This document shows positions 46,767-55,929 of a DNA stretch of 64,000 nt, one piece after another. A program made the translations under genes and the position numbers. The notes beneath the pieces were generated by a model, which searched no databases, had not been told where the DNA came from, and was given only the letters and a program-made list of their open reading frames with translations. Position 1 is the first letter of the stretch, and each line of letters opens with the position of its first letter. This DNA is from JALOLG01 sp963722415 (GTDB lineage: Bacteria > Actinomycetota > Acidimicrobiia > Acidimicrobiales > Ilumatobacteraceae). The stretch is from positions 1 through 64,000 of the forward strand of contig CAVRNI010000049.1 of the NCBI GenBank assembly GCA_963722415.1, read 5' to 3'.

Positions 46767-47893
46767 ATGGCGTCCGACCTCTACGCGATCCTCGGCGTGC
46801 CGCGTACGGCATCGGCCGACGAGATCAAGCGTGCCTATCGACAGAAGGCCCGCGAGCTGCACCCCGACACCAACCCGGACGATCCGCAGACGGCCGAGCA
46901 CTTCAAGGAACTGGCGCGGGCGTATCAGGTGCTGTCCGATCCCGACCAGCGCGCCCGTTACGACCGCTTCGGTGATGCCGGCATCGGCGGAACGGGCGGC
47001 GGTGCCGACGGTGGGTTCGGCGGCGGGCTCGGCGATCTGTTCGACGCCTTCTTCGGCGGTGGGGGAGGCCCGTTCGGAGGCGGCGCACGGCGCGGCCCGA
47101 GCGGACCGCCGCGCGGCCAGGACATGGAGGTCGTCGCCGACCTCGAGTTCGTCCAAGCGGTGTTCGGGGCGCAGATCCCGGTCGCGCTGAGGCTGCCGCA
47201 GCGCTGCGAAGACTGTGGGGGCTCGGGTGCGGGGGGTCCACCAAGCCGGTCACGTGCTCCGAGTGCAACGGGTCGGGCCAGGTCCGCCGCGTGCGTCAGA
47301 GCGTCCTCGGCCAGATGGTGACGTCGAGTCCGTGCCAGCGCTGCGGTGGCCTCGGTGAGGTGATCGCCACGCCGTGTCCGACGTGCCGGGGTGAGGGCCG
47401 CGTCACGGCCGAGAAGACCTACCAGGTCGACGTGCCGGCGGGCGTCGACACCGGATCGACGTTGCGGCTCACCGGGCGGGGCGCCGCCGGCCCCCGTGGT
47501 GGGCGTGCCGGCGACCTCTACGTCCACCTCCGCGTCGCGCCGCACGACCGTTACGAGCGCGACGGCGACGACCTCGTCACCGAGGTCCCGGTGTCGATCG
47601 CCCAGGCTGCGCTCGGCACACGGGTCACGTTGGCCACACTCGATGGCGACGAGGAACTGATCGTGCAGGCGGGCACCCAGCCGGGCCGTGAGTTCGTGCT
47701 GCGGAGCAGGGGCGTACCCCGCCTCCAAGGGCGTGGTCGCGGCGACCTGCGGGCGATCGTGCGCGTCGACGTACCGACCAAGCTCACCGCCGAGGAGACG
47801 ACCTTGCTGCGCACGTTCGCCGAAGGGCGCGGCGAGGAGGTTGGCGAGAGCGGGCCGGGCCTGTTCTCGCGCATCAAGTCGGCCTTCTCGTGA
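46767..47893 (+). CDS. dnaJ: Chaperone protein DnaJ (type I), one frameshift in a G-run
   Basis: About 375 residues. The J domain is complete (DLYAILGVPRTASADEIKRA; HPD within ELHPDTNPDD), with a Gly-rich linker, four zinc-binding CxxCxGxG repeats (CEDCGGSG, CSECNGSG, CQRCGGLG, CPTCRGEG) and the C-terminal substrate domain (DVPAGVDTGSTLRLTGRG). The second repeat is reached only by adding one base to the six-G run at 47231-47236; as written the frame breaks there. Since dnaJ is a core chaperone gene, a sequencing deletion is likelier than a true mutation. Operon with hrcA and rsmE (GTGA overlap). Confidence 0.93.
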
Positions 47894-48558
47894 ACGACGA
47901 GCTGCGCCGGTCCGCAGCTCACATCCTCGTCGACGACGTCGAGTCACCGGAGCTCACCGACGACGCCGCGCACCACGTCCTGCGGGTGCTCCGGGTCGGC
48001 GCGCACGAGCCGGTCACCGTCACCGACGGTCACGGACGGTGGCGTACCTGCCACATTGCCGACGCCACCTTCCGCGCGATCGGTGACGTGGTCGCCGTCC
48101 CACGCGACCACGTCCCGTGCACGATCGCGGTCGCCGTCCCCAAGCGTGACCGGCCCGAGTGGCTGGTCCAGAAGGCGACCGAGCTCGGCATCGATCGGAT
48201 CGTGTTCCTGCATGCCGAGCGCTCCGTCGTGCGGTGGGACGGCGAGCGGGCGGAACGGCATCGCGCCCGTCTCGCCGCGGTAGCAGCCGAGGCACTGATG
48301 CAGTCGCGGCGGGTTTGGCTCCCTGAGATCGCCGGCCCGTTCCCCGCAGCGGACGTGCTTCCCGAGGGCGTGGCGGCCGAGCCGGGTGGTCGAGCCGTGG
48401 CGGTCGCCGACCGCTTGATCGCGATCGGACCGGAGGGCGGGTGGACGCCGGACGAGTTGGCGCTGGCCCAGGACCGGGTCGAGCTCAGCGACGCCATCCT
48501 GCGTGTCGAGACCGCGGCCCTGGTCGCGTGTGCCGAGATGGGCCGCCGCAACGTTTGA
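47890..48558 (+). CDS. rsmE: 16S rRNA (uracil(1498)-N3)-methyltransferase
   Basis: 222 residues. It has the HHVLRVLRVGAHEPVTVTD opening block, VAVPKRDRPEWLVQKATELG, the SPOUT knot motif LIAIGPEGGWTPDELALAQ, and a C-terminal ILRVETAALVACAEMG. It methylates U1498 of 16S rRNA from S-adenosylmethionine. GTG 47890 overlaps the dnaJ stop by 4 bases. In many bacteria rsmE follows dnaJ (or prmA), which supports the call. Confidence 0.94.
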   Translation: MNDELRRSAAHILVDDVESPELTDDAAHHVLRVLRVGAHEPVTVTDGHGRWRTCHIADATFRAIGDVVAVPRDHVPCTIAVAVPKRDRPEWLVQKATELGIDRIVFLHAERSVVRWDGERAERHRARLAAVAAEALMQSRRVWLPEIAGPFPAADVLPEGVAAEPGGRAVAVADRLIAIGPEGGWTPDELALAQDRVELSDAILRVETAALVACAEMGRRNV

Positions 48559-48627
48559 TCCAACCTTGCCAAAGTTCGGAGTGTGTACGCTCCGTGGTCG
48601 GATACCATTGAACTCACCAACGGCGGG

Positions 48628-48642
48628 ATCACACTCAGTGAG
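48628..48642. promoter_or_regulatory. BldD-box-like palindrome at the bldD start
   Basis: ATCACACTCAGTGAG agrees with 9 of the 10 fixed positions of the Streptomyces BldD consensus nTnACnC(A/T)GnGTnAn and ends 2 bp before ATG 48645. The symmetric core is TCACACT-C-AGTGAGA. Position suggests autorepression. Confidence 0.55.
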
Positions 48643-48644
48643 AA

Positions 48645-49169
48645 ATGGCGGGCGAGCTTATGAACGAAATCGACGAGGACGAGGGAGCATCGGCATACAG
48701 CGTGCTTGTAGGTGAACGTCTCCGGACGATCCGCAAGCAGAAGCGATTGTCGCTGCACGAGGTCGAATCGCAGTCAGACCAGGAGTTCAAGGCCTCGGTG
48801 CTCGGCGCCTACGAACGCGGTGAGCGCGCGCTTTCGCTGCCGCGGCTCGATCGCCTGGCGCAGTTCTACCGGGTGCCGGTCGAGCAGCTCCTGCCCCGTG
48901 GCGATGAGTCGCTCGGGGCCGACGAGAACGGCGCCGTCCGGTGGAAACTGGCGATCGACATCGAGAAGCTCACGCAACTGTCCGGGTCGCCATTCGAGAT
49001 GCTGACCCGGTTCTTGCGCATGATCCAGGTGCAACGTCAGGACTTCAACGGCCGCGTGCTCACGATCCGGGGCGACGACAAGCGGGCGATCGCGGCGATG
49101 CTCGACATCCCCGTCGACCAGGTGACCGCACGACTCGAAGCACTCGACCTGGTCTTCCGACTGGCCTGA
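48645..49169 (+). CDS. bldD: BldD-family XRE transcriptional regulator with c-di-GMP-binding signature
   Basis: 174 residues. The N-terminal XRE helix-turn-helix (LVGERLRTIRKQKRLSLHEV, then GAYERGERALSLPRLDRLA) is followed by the BldD C-terminal domain. There the c-di-GMP signature RXD-X8-RXXD is present as RQD, eight residues, RGDD. In Streptomyces a c-di-GMP tetramer dimerises BldD so it represses sporulation genes. ATG 48645 is used; an ATG at 48660 is an alternative. The BldD-like box at 48628-48642 suggests autoregulation. It lies between rsmE and hemW. Confidence 0.88.
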   Translation: MAGELMNEIDEDEGASAYSVLVGERLRTIRKQKRLSLHEVESQSDQEFKASVLGAYERGERALSLPRLDRLAQFYRVPVEQLLPRGDESLGADENGAVRWKLAIDIEKLTQLSGSPFEMLTRFLRMIQVQRQDFNGRVLTIRGDDKRAIAAMLDIPVDQVTARLEALDLVFRLA

Positions 49170-49195
49170 CCGAGCCGACCCATGGCGAGCCGCCG

Positions 49196-50258
49196 ATGAG
49201 CGAGCCGTTCGGGGTCTATCTCCACATCCCGTTCTGCGCCGCGAAGTGCGACTACTGCGCGTTCGCGACCTGGACCGACCGCCACCACCTGATCGACACC
49301 TACCTGCGCGCCCTGACCGTCGACATCGGCCGCGCCATCGACGACGGCATGCCGCCGGCGACGAGTGTGTTCGTCGGCGGCGGCACGCCCTCGCTCGTCC
49401 CGGGGGCGGACCTGGCGGAGGTGCTGAGGGCGATCCCGGTCGTGGGTGGTGCTGAGATCACGGTCGAGTGCAATCCCGACGACGTCACGGTCGAGCTCCT
49501 CACCGAGTACGCCACGGCGGGCGTCAACCGGGTGAGCATCGGGGTGCAGTCGATGGTCGGCCACGTGCTCGGCTCGCTCGGCCGCAGCCACGACCAGCGC
49601 AACATCGAGACGGCCGTGGCGGCGGTCCGAACGGTGGGTTTGCCGACCTTCAATCTCGACGTGATCTACGGCGCGGCGGGCGAGCGGCTCGTCCGATTGG
49701 CGCACGACGGTGGAGTCGATCCTCGACCTCGACCCGCCGCACGTGTCGGCGTACGCACTGACGATCGAGGCCGGCACACCGCTCGCCACCCAGCCGGCGC
49801 GGCATCCCGACGACGACGACCAGGCCGACAAGTACGAGCTGGCGGACGCCGCCTTCACCGCCGCCGGCCTCGAGAACTACGAGGTCTCGAACTGGGCGCG
49901 CCACGGGCACGAGTGCCGGCACAACCTCCTGTACTGGCGGCAGCAGGACTACACCGGCTTCGGGTGCGCGGCCCACTCACATCGGGCCGGGCGGCGGTGG
50001 TGGAACGTGCGCACACCCGATCGGTACATCGAGCTCGTCGACCAGCACCTGCCGACCGAGGCGTCCGGCGAGACGCTCGACGACGAGACCCGTCGGATCG
50101 AAGGGCTGCAGCTGGCGCTGCGGATGCGCGACGGCGTTCCCGACGAGGCGCTCGACGGCGGCGACCTCGACGGCCTGGTCGAACGGATCGGGGACCGCTG
50201 GGTGCTCACCCGCTCCGGCCGCCTCCTCGCCAACGCGATCTCGTTGCAGCTGCACTGA
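49196..50258 (+). CDS. hemW: Coproporphyrinogen-III-oxidase-like radical SAM heme chaperone HemW, one frameshift
   Basis: About 354 residues. GVYLHIPFCAAKCDYCAF supplies the CxxxCxxC iron-sulfur motif; VGGGTPSLVPG, VECNPDDVTVELL and GVQSMVGHVLGSLGRSHD are HemW blocks. The frame breaks near 49685, after NLDVIYGAAGE, and resumes as VESILDLDPPHVSAYALTIE in another frame. The C-terminus NYEVSNWARHGHECRHNLLYW is complete. One base restores it. HemW inserts heme into client proteins. ATG 49196 follows bldD by 26 bp; a hairpin terminator lies after the stop. Confidence 0.9.
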
Positions 50259-50268
50259 TCCCCCACCT

Positions 50269-50317
50269 GTTTGTGTCACCGCAACCGGCGATCCTCGCCG
50301 ATGTCGGTGACACAAAC
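50269..50317. terminator. Hairpin terminator between hemW and the 2OG oxygenase gene
   Basis: Arms GTTTGTGTCACCG (50269-50281) and CGGTGACACAAAC (50305-50317) are perfectly complementary over 13 bp; the 23-nt loop holds a smaller CGGCGA/TCGCCG hairpin. It fills the gap between two convergent genes, so it is probably bidirectional. Confidence 0.6.
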
Positions 50318-50352
50318 CGGGGTTCGAGGCGGTCGAGTCGTCGAGGCGTCCG

Positions 50353-51348
50353 TCAGCGGGTCGCGTCGAGGCGGGCGAACAGCTCGGGGAAGACCTTGGC
50401 GACCTTCGCGGTGAGGTACTCGCCGTACGTGCCCTCCCAGAGCCGCACGCTGCTGGCGTCCCACCGCCGCTCGGCATCGTCGGAGGGCGGCGACCCATCG
50501 AGTGGGAGCGGCACGACCTCGGCATCCCAGGATGGATCGAAGAAGAACGGGAACGACAGCCGGCTCTTGCCGCTCAGATTGCGGACGCGGTGCGGCGTCG
50601 ACCGGTACCGGCCGACCGTCAGGCGGTCGAGCATGTCGCCGAGGTTGCACACGAGCACATCGGGCTCGGCGGGAACGTCGATCCAGCCGTGCGGGCCGTG
50701 GACCTGCAGCCCACCGCGGTCGTCTTGGGCGAGCAGCGTCAGCAAGCCGTAGTCGGTGTGCTCGGCGACTCCCCAGTCGGAGTCGTCGCCGGGCGGGTAG
50801 TGGAAGATTCGGAACAGCACGGTCGGATCGGCCGTCATGTGCTCTTCGAACCAGGTGGGCGTGAGCCCGAGACCGATCGCGATGCCGCGCATGACCGCGG
50901 CCGCCACGCGTTCCAGTTCGGTCAGCCATTCCAGGATCGCTGGGCCGAGGTCGGCCGGCTCGTCCGGGAACAGGTTCGCGCCGTGGAGCGGAACACCGGC
51001 GACGACCCGTGGGTGGTCCGGCGGGTGCTCGGCGCCGACGTACAGCCCTTCCTTGCGGTCGGGTCGCCCCGACGTCAGCTCGGCACCGACGGGGAACCAG
51101 CCTCGCCACGCCGAGCCACCCTTCGGCATCGCGATCGCCTGCTTGGCGTCGTCGGGTTGGGCGAAGAACTCACGTGCCGCAGCGTCGATCCGGCCCAGCA
51201 GATCAGGATCGACACCGTGCCCGATGATGCGGAAGAACCCGATGTCACGGCAGGCCTGATCGATCTCGCGGCCGACCGCTTCGATGTCGCCACGACCATC
51301 GACGAGCGGCGCCACGTCGATCAACGGGAGGTGGGTCGCGCCGGTCAC
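50353..51348 (-). CDS. Isopenicillin-N-synthase-like 2-oxoglutarate/Fe(II) oxygenase
   Basis: 331 residues from GTG 51348. ATHLPLIDVAPLVDG and RDIGFFRIIGHGVD open the DIOX_N domain; the core holds WGVAEHTDYGLLTLLAQDD (HxD iron ligands), YRSTPHRVRNLSG (distal His) and SRLSFPFFFDPSWD (Arg/Ser for 2-oxoglutarate). It would hydroxylate or desaturate a small molecule; the actual substrate is unknown. The far longer frame upstream joins to the diacylglycerol-kinase-like gene only by chance, since tRNA-Val lies between them on the other strand. Confidence 0.88.
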   Translation of the reverse strand: MTGATHLPLIDVAPLVDGRGDIEAVGREIDQACRDIGFFRIIGHGVDPDLLGRIDAAAREFFAQPDDAKQAIAMPKGGSAWRGWFPVGAELTSGRPDRKEGLYVGAEHPPDHPRVVAGVPLHGANLFPDEPADLGPAILEWLTELERVAAAVMRGIAIGLGLTPTWFEEHMTADPTVLFRIFHYPPGDDSDWGVAEHTDYGLLTLLAQDDRGGLQVHGPHGWIDVPAEPDVLVCNLGDMLDRLTVGRYRSTPHRVRNLSGKSRLSFPFFFDPSWDAEVVPLPLDGSPPSDDAERRWDASSVRLWEGTYGEYLTAKVAKVFPELFARLDATR

Positions 51349-51372
51349 GACTGCTAGCGTACGGCCCGCTAC

Positions 51373-51446
51373 GGGCGCGTAGCTCAGTTGGTTAGAGCGC
51401 TTCCATGACACGGAAGAGGTCCCGGGTTCGAGTCCCGTCGTGCCCA
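51373..51446 (+). tRNA. tRNA-Val (anticodon GAC)
   Basis: 74 nt. Acceptor arms GGGCGCG and CGTGCCC pair over 7 bp with one G-U wobble. The anticodon stem CTTCC/GGAAG bounds the loop ATGACAC with GAC at positions 34-36, reading GUC and GUU Val codons. The T-arm contains GGTTCGAGTCCC and the discriminator base is A. CCA is not encoded. The 3' part is repeated at 54122-54158, marking an integration site. Confidence 0.97.
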
Positions 51447-51462
51447 CTGAAGCCCTGGTAGA
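51427..51462 (+). repeat. attL-like copy: 3' end of tRNA-Val plus flank
   Basis: Covers the T-arm through the acceptor (TTCGAGTCCCGTCGTGC...) and 16 bp past the gene (ending CTGGTAGA). A 37-nt copy with one inserted A and one mismatch occurs at 54122-54158. Duplicated tRNA 3' ends are the classic scar of tyrosine-integrase islands. Confidence 0.75.
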
Positions 51463-51478
51463 TCGGTATTTCCGTGGT

Positions 51479-52740
51479 TCAGCCCGTCCGGACGATGTGT
51501 ACCAACTTCTTGATCGCGTCGACGAGGCCATTCGGTTGGACGGCTGACGGCGAGGCGCCAGGGTGCTGTGGCGCGATACGCGCGCGGAGCGCCCCCGGCC
51601 GGATCGTGAAGTGCAGCGGCGGATCGAATACGAACGCCTCGCCGTCGACACCGGCCGGGACCGGGCTGTTCGACTCGACCGTGAACGACGGCACCGTCCA
51701 TTGCTTCCACGTTGGTCGGTACCGGCCGTTCGCGGGGCAGCGAGCACCGTGACACCGAGCAGACCGTCGTCGATGCGTGGGCGCGTGCCCGAGCCGATCA
51801 CCGTGCCCAATCGGTAGGAGTTGTTCGAGACCATGACGACGATCGCTCTCCGACCGGCGATGTCGATCGGGCCCTCGTACCGCAGTTCGTGGTCGCCCGA
51901 CGGGGCCGAGCCGACGAACTCGGGCAAGGTGTCGAGCATCGTCTGCAGCTTCGCGTCGCGATAGCCCGCGCTCTGGACGGCCTGTGCATACAGGCCGAGG
52001 GACACGTTGTTCACGAACACCCGACCATTCACCTCGGCCAGATCGACGCGACGTTCGCCGCCGTTGACCAACGCATCGAGTGCGCCGACGACGTCGTCGC
52101 GGTTGACCCCGAGGTCGAGGGCGAAGTGGTTCCGGGTGCCCGCCGGGATGCATGCGAACGGCAGGTCATGCTCGGCCGCGATCGTGGCCACCAGTGCCTG
52201 TGTGCCGTCGCCACCCGCAGCCGCAAGCGCATCGGCACCTCGGGCAACGGCGTCGCGGACCAACACTCGGAGATCGTCGCCGGGGCGAAGCTCGATTGGC
52301 TCGATGCCTCTCGCTCGCGCCTCGACGTCGATGTGTGCTGCTGCTGCCTTGCCCCCGCCGGATCGCGGGTTCCAGATCACCACTGCCCGCGTGGGTCGCT
52401 CGGCCGGGGGAAGCGCCACGTGGATCCGGAAGGCTCGGCGCGCGGCGACCGTGCTGAGCCAGAACAGACCGACGGCCACGAATGCCTCGGCCAGGACCCG
52501 CCCGGTCACCAGCACAGCGATGGCTCCGACGAGCAGCCCCCCGGCGAGGACCACGAGCACCGTCCGGACGCGACCTGGCCGGCGGAACGCCTCCCACACC
52601 GTGACGAACGACAGCGCCATCATCGCTGCCATGAACAGACCACGCGGGAAGACCTGGATGGAGGTGATCACGAGGGCGACCACCGAAAGGGCCAGCAGGA
52701 GGAGTGCGGCGATGGCAGCGAGACGACGGGGCTTCATCAA
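51479..52740 (-). CDS. Diacylglycerol-kinase-family lipid kinase with N-terminal membrane helices, one frameshift
   Basis: About 418 residues. Three or four N-terminal hydrophobic helices (LAAIAALLLLALSVVALVI, then GLFMAAMMALSFVTVW, VLVVLAGGLLVGAIAVL) precede a DAGK catalytic domain: RAVVIWNPRSGGGKAAAA, the AAGGDGTQALVATIAAEHDL nucleotide motif and FACIPAGTRNHFALDLG. The frame changes near 51740, after LGVTVLAAP, and the C-terminal domain (SPVPAGVDGEAFVFDPPL and LVDAIKKLVHIVRTG) continues in another frame. It phosphorylates diacylglycerol, sphingoid bases or another lipid. Located inside the putative island. ATG 52740 or 52737. Confidence 0.83.
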
Positions 52741-52880
52741 CTGTTGTCAGTTCCCGGTCGTTCATCGTTGCTCATGGCAACACTTCCTCCCACGAACGGC
52801 AGAGATCGACCTGCCCGAGTCAGCCAGCATCCCCTGGGTCATCGGCGTGATCATCATATGGACAGTGCAAACCTGGTCGG

Positions 52881-53384
52881 TCACGCTCCGGCGATCTTGC
52901 CGGGTTCGGTCTCGGGGAGCAGCCCGGCCTTGCGGGCGGCGAGCACTCGCTTGGGTCCGCTGGCAGGGGAGAGACCGCGGGCGAGTGCAACGGTGGCGGT
53001 GGGCTTGGGACTTTGCAAGGCGACGGCCAGCAGGTAGATCAAGGCATCGACGGCGAGCGGGTCGTGACCGCTGTGCTTGTCGAGCAGTCCGGGCCAGCCG
53101 GTGCCGCCGAGATACTCGCTCTCCAGCGCGGTCTGAATGGTGTCGCGAAGGGCGATGCGGGCGATGCCGATGGGCGACACATCGTCTCCTCCAGGCAGGG
53201 CGGTGCAGCACACCTTGCGGACGGCGAGCTTGCCGACGGTGGGGGACCATTCGAGCCGGGCCTCCACGTCGTATGGCGAGGTGTCGGTGATGGTGACGGT
53301 GACCGAGGCGGGGATCGTCTCGGTGGGGCCGCCGGGCGGGCCAACGCTGATCCGGCCGCGGCCTGGGGTGATGTCGATGCGCAT
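52881..53384 (-). CDS. Unknown protein with a mobile-element-type C-terminal helix-turn-helix-like tail
   Basis: 167 residues, not recognised as a whole. The N-terminal half (ITPGRGRISVGPPGGPTETI, then VTVTITDTSPYDVEARLEW) is beta-rich. The C-terminal part (YLLAVALQ, TVALARGLSPASGP, KRVLAARKAGLLPETEPGK) resembles the small HTH-like tail of hypothetical proteins in actinobacterial integrated elements, where ARxxGLLP is common. ATG 53384 is chosen; its promoter and that of the secreted protein gene diverge from the AT-rich segment 53393-53500. Confidence 0.5.
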   Translation of the reverse strand: MRIDITPGRGRISVGPPGGPTETIPASVTVTITDTSPYDVEARLEWSPTVGKLAVRKVCCTALPGGDDVSPIGIARIALRDTIQTALESEYLGGTGWPGLLDKHSGHDPLAVDALIYLLAVALQSPKPTATVALARGLSPASGPKRVLAARKAGLLPETEPGKIAGA

Positions 53385-53500
53385 GGGAACAACAGTAGTC
53401 GGAATATTTACCAAGGTCTGTGGTTAACCAATGTGTACTCAACACCACGGTTGAAATACAACCACGGTTCATCAACATCAGAAAGACACAACACATCCTC

Positions 53501-54066
53501 ATGAAGAAGATCATCCTCGGCTTCGTCGCCGCCGCCGCTGTGGCCGCGCCGCTCGCCCTCTCCGCTGGCTCAGCCAGCGCTGCCACCACCGACGTCAATG
53601 GCGTCGTCACCATCAGCAAGGGCGAGATCATGGCCCAGTTCCCCAACATGAACGAGGCCAAGTTCCAGGCCATCGCCATGGCCGCCGGCCAGTCGCTCAC
53701 CGGCTCCAACGTGTTCACCGCCACCACCGACACCGTCCTACGGCTGCTCGGACGGCAACACCTACCACCACTACCGCAACACCATCCTGACCAGCCCGAT
53801 CGCCCTCACCGAGGTCTACAACGCCTCGGCTAACAAGGTCACCGGCTGGAACCTCGGTGCCAAGGTTGCGAGCGTCGTCGACCGAGGACAACACGGGCGG
53901 CACCCGCTTCCCGAACTGGAACAGCCCGACCATCTGCCCCGCGGGCACGTCTTTGGACTTCTCCAAGTACAACGTGGCGCAGAGCCACAGCGACGTGACG
54001 TCGTTCAAGTTCAACAACACGCCCGTCAGCTTCGTGGTCAACCCGTACGTGGCCCCGGCCGTCTGA
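53501..54066 (+). CDS. Secreted small protein of unknown function, two frameshifts
   Basis: About 188 residues. A textbook signal peptide (KKIILGFVAAAAVAAPLALS, cleavage after GSASA) starts at ATG 53501. The mature part reads VVTISKGEIMAQFPNMNEAK, then after frame changes near 53740 and 53875 continues YGCSDGNTYHHYRNTILTSP and TILTSPIALTEVYNASANK, and finally SPTICPAGTSLDFSKYNVA. Two cysteines could form a disulfide. Function unknown. A strong terminator follows. The gene lies next to the right repeat of the island. Confidence 0.6.
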
Positions 54067-54083
54067 TCCACCGCATCACCACA

Positions 54084-54113
54084 GAAGCCCCGACCCCAAG
54101 GGTCGGGGGCTTC
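54084..54113 (+). terminator. Terminator after the secreted-protein gene
   Basis: GAAGCCCCGACCC pairs with GGGTCGGGGGCTTC (one bulged G) over a 3-nt loop, followed by TTGCATTATT. It is 18 bp after the stop codon and 9 bp before the right tRNA-Val repeat. Confidence 0.8.
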
Positions 54114-54121
54114 TTGCATTA

Positions 54122-54158
54122 TTCGAGTCCCGTCGTGCACCACTGAAGGCCTGGTAGA
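54122..54158 (+). repeat. attR-like copy of the tRNA-Val 3' end
   Basis: 37 nt identical to 51427-51462 except for one inserted A and one G/C change. The copy does not belong to a complete tRNA: the 5' half is missing. It separates the small island from the RCC1 gene. Confidence 0.75.
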
Positions 54159-54196
54159 CGCAGTGGCCGCCCCGGCCATGGCGCGGGCCTGCGTGG

Positions 54197-55831
54197 CTAG
54201 ATCGAGAACGTCTGGCGGGTCGTGACACTGACGTTGTTCGATGAGTCCGTCGCGCTGGCCGACAGCGCGAACACACCGGCCACCCTCGCATCGAAGCTGT
54301 AGGTCCATTTGGTGATCGACGACCCGGGCGACACGAGTTGGGCGGCAACAGTCACCTCGGCCGATTGCCAGCCCTTCCCGTTCCAGTACTGCCCACCGTT
54401 GAGACGACGGCGGATCGTGACTCTCACGCCCGAAACGCCGACATTGTCGCTTGCGATACCGCTGATCACGGGCCTGACGGGAAGGGTCTCCCCGGGTGCC
54501 GGGGTCGTCACCGTGACGACGGGCTTCATGCGCTCGGGCCAGACGGTTACGCCGTCGCCGAAGTCGACGTTGACCGTCGGGTCCTCGTCGTCACCGATCA
54601 CGTCGGTGTGACCGAGTCCGAGTGCCCCGTAACTGTTGTCTCCCCAGCATCGCAACGCGCCAGTTGCGAGGAGTGCACACGTGTTGTCGCCCCCGCTCGT
54701 GACGGTGGCTGCGTCGCCATCCGGACCGAGATCGACATCGACCGTCGGGTTCTCGTCGTCACCGATGACGAGGTCTTGGGTTCCCAGCCCGAGTTGTCCG
54801 GTGTAGTTCATACCCCAGCAACGCACCGCTCCGTCGGTGAGGCCGACGCACGTGAACCACTTGCCGGTGCTGACGGCAGTTGCGGTGGCTCCGGCGAGGT
54901 CGACGTCGACTGTCGGGGCATCGACGATGTCCCTGTTGCCGAGTCCGAGCTGTCCTTGTGCTCCGCTTCCCCAACAGCGCACGGCGCCACCGGTGAGCAG
55001 CGCGCACGTGTGGTACAGGCTGGCGCTGATGGCGACCGCGGTCGCCCCGCCGAGATCGACGTTTGCGGTCGGGATCCCGTAGGCGGCAGGAGAGCGCCTG
55101 CCGTAACCGAGCCGCCCCGCCTGCCATTCGCCCCAACAGCGCACGGCGCCGTCGCTGAGCAGCGCGCACGTGTGCTCGTACCCGGCACTGACCGCGACCG
55201 CGGTTGCCCCGTCGAGATCGACGTCGGTCGTCGGGTTCTCGTCGTCACCGATGTTTCCGGTGTTGCCGAGACCGAGCCGTCCATTCGCAGAGCTTCCCCA
55301 GCAGCGCACGGCGCCGTCGCTGAGCACCGCGCACGTGTGGTCCAGCCCGGCGCTCACGGCGACTGCGGTTGCCCCGTCGAGATCGACGTCGGTCGTCGGG
55401 CGCTCGTCGTCACCGATGGTGTCGGTGTTGCCAAGGCCGAGCTGACCGACCGAGTTGTCGCCCCAGCAGCGCACAGCGCCACCCACGAGAAGCGCGCAGG
55501 TGTGATAGCCCCCGGCGGAGATCGCGGTGGCGGTGGCGTCGCCGAGATCGACGTCGGTCGTCGGGTTCTCGTCGTCACCGATCGTCTCGGTGGTGCCGAG
55601 ACCGAGCTGCCCACCGTGCGGAAAGTCATTCAGCCCCCAGCAACGCACGTGACCGGTGCTCAGAATCGCACAGCTGTGTGCCCCACCGACGCTCACGTAC
55701 GACGCGCCGCCCACCAGTGGCTGCTCGCCGCGGTCGGCCATCGCCGGTGATGGCAGCTGGCCGATCAGCACGCCCGACAGCGACGCTGCGATGATCGCGA
55801 ACCGAACAGTTGTGTTCGCGTGTGGTGCCAC
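54197..55831 (-). CDS. Secreted RCC1-repeat beta-propeller protein with C-terminal Ig-like domain
   Basis: 544 residues. GTG 55831 (GGAGG 8 bp upstream) gives a signal sequence APHANTTVRFAIIAASLSGV ending near SPAMA. Seven RCC1-type repeats follow, each with HTCALL, GAVRCWG, N-or-S-x-x-GQLGLG and an insert DTIGDDENPTTDVDL; one is degenerate. The C-terminus (VTVTTPAPGETLPVRPVISG to SATDSSNNVSVTTRQTFS) is an Ig/Big-like domain. RCC1 propellers in bacteria are exported proteins of largely unknown function. Upstream of it is a septum-formation-domain gene on the same strand. Confidence 0.88.
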   Translation of the reverse strand: MAPHANTTVRFAIIAASLSGVLIGQLPSPAMADRGEQPLVGGASYVSVGGAHSCAILSTGHVRCWGLNDFPHGGQLGLGTTETIGDDENPTTDVDLGDATATAISAGGYHTCALLVGGAVRCWGDNSVGQLGLGNTDTIGDDERPTTDVDLDGATAVAVSAGLDHTCAVLSDGAVRCWGSSANGRLGLGNTGNIGDDENPTTDVDLDGATAVAVSAGYEHTCALLSDGAVRCWGEWQAGRLGYGRRSPAAYGIPTANVDLGGATAVAISASLYHTCALLTGGAVRCWGSGAQGQLGLGNRDIVDAPTVDVDLAGATATAVSTGKWFTCVGLTDGAVRCWGMNYTGQLGLGTQDLVIGDDENPTVDVDLGPDGDAATVTSGGDNTCALLATGALRCWGDNSYGALGLGHTDVIGDDEDPTVNVDFGDGVTVWPERMKPVVTVTTPAPGETLPVRPVISGIASDNVGVSGVRVTIRRRLNGGQYWNGKGWQSAEVTVAAQLVSPGSSITKWTYSFDARVAGVFALSASATDSSNNVSVTTRQTFSI

Positions 55832-55929
55832 TGTGTCGACCTCCGTGCTCGAGCGTGTGAAGCGCTGCGAGCCGGACCCGCCAATCACTCCACGGATACG
55901 TCGAACGGAGTTGCGCGATCCGGGAACGC

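Larger units (their letters stand above)
51427..54158. mobile_element. Small integrase-less genomic island at tRNA-Val
   Basis: A 2.7-kb insert bounded by the tRNA 3'-end direct repeats. It carries a diacylglycerol-kinase-like gene, an unknown protein with a mobile-element-type C-terminus and a secreted-protein gene with an AT-rich promoter region. No integrase, excisionase or transposase is visible, so if real it is a remnant or a non-autonomous passenger mobilised in trans. Alternatively a duplication without integration made the repeat. Confidence 0.6.

Noticed and set aside
50353..52740. Apparent 795-residue fusion of a lipid kinase and a 2OG oxygenase
   Set aside because: The join crosses tRNA-Val on the other strand and replaces the kinase C-terminus, which continues in another frame; a frameshift explains it.
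51447..54121. Insertion sequence or prophage
   Set aside because: No transposase, integrase, terminal inverted repeat or phage structural gene is visible between the tRNA-derived repeats.
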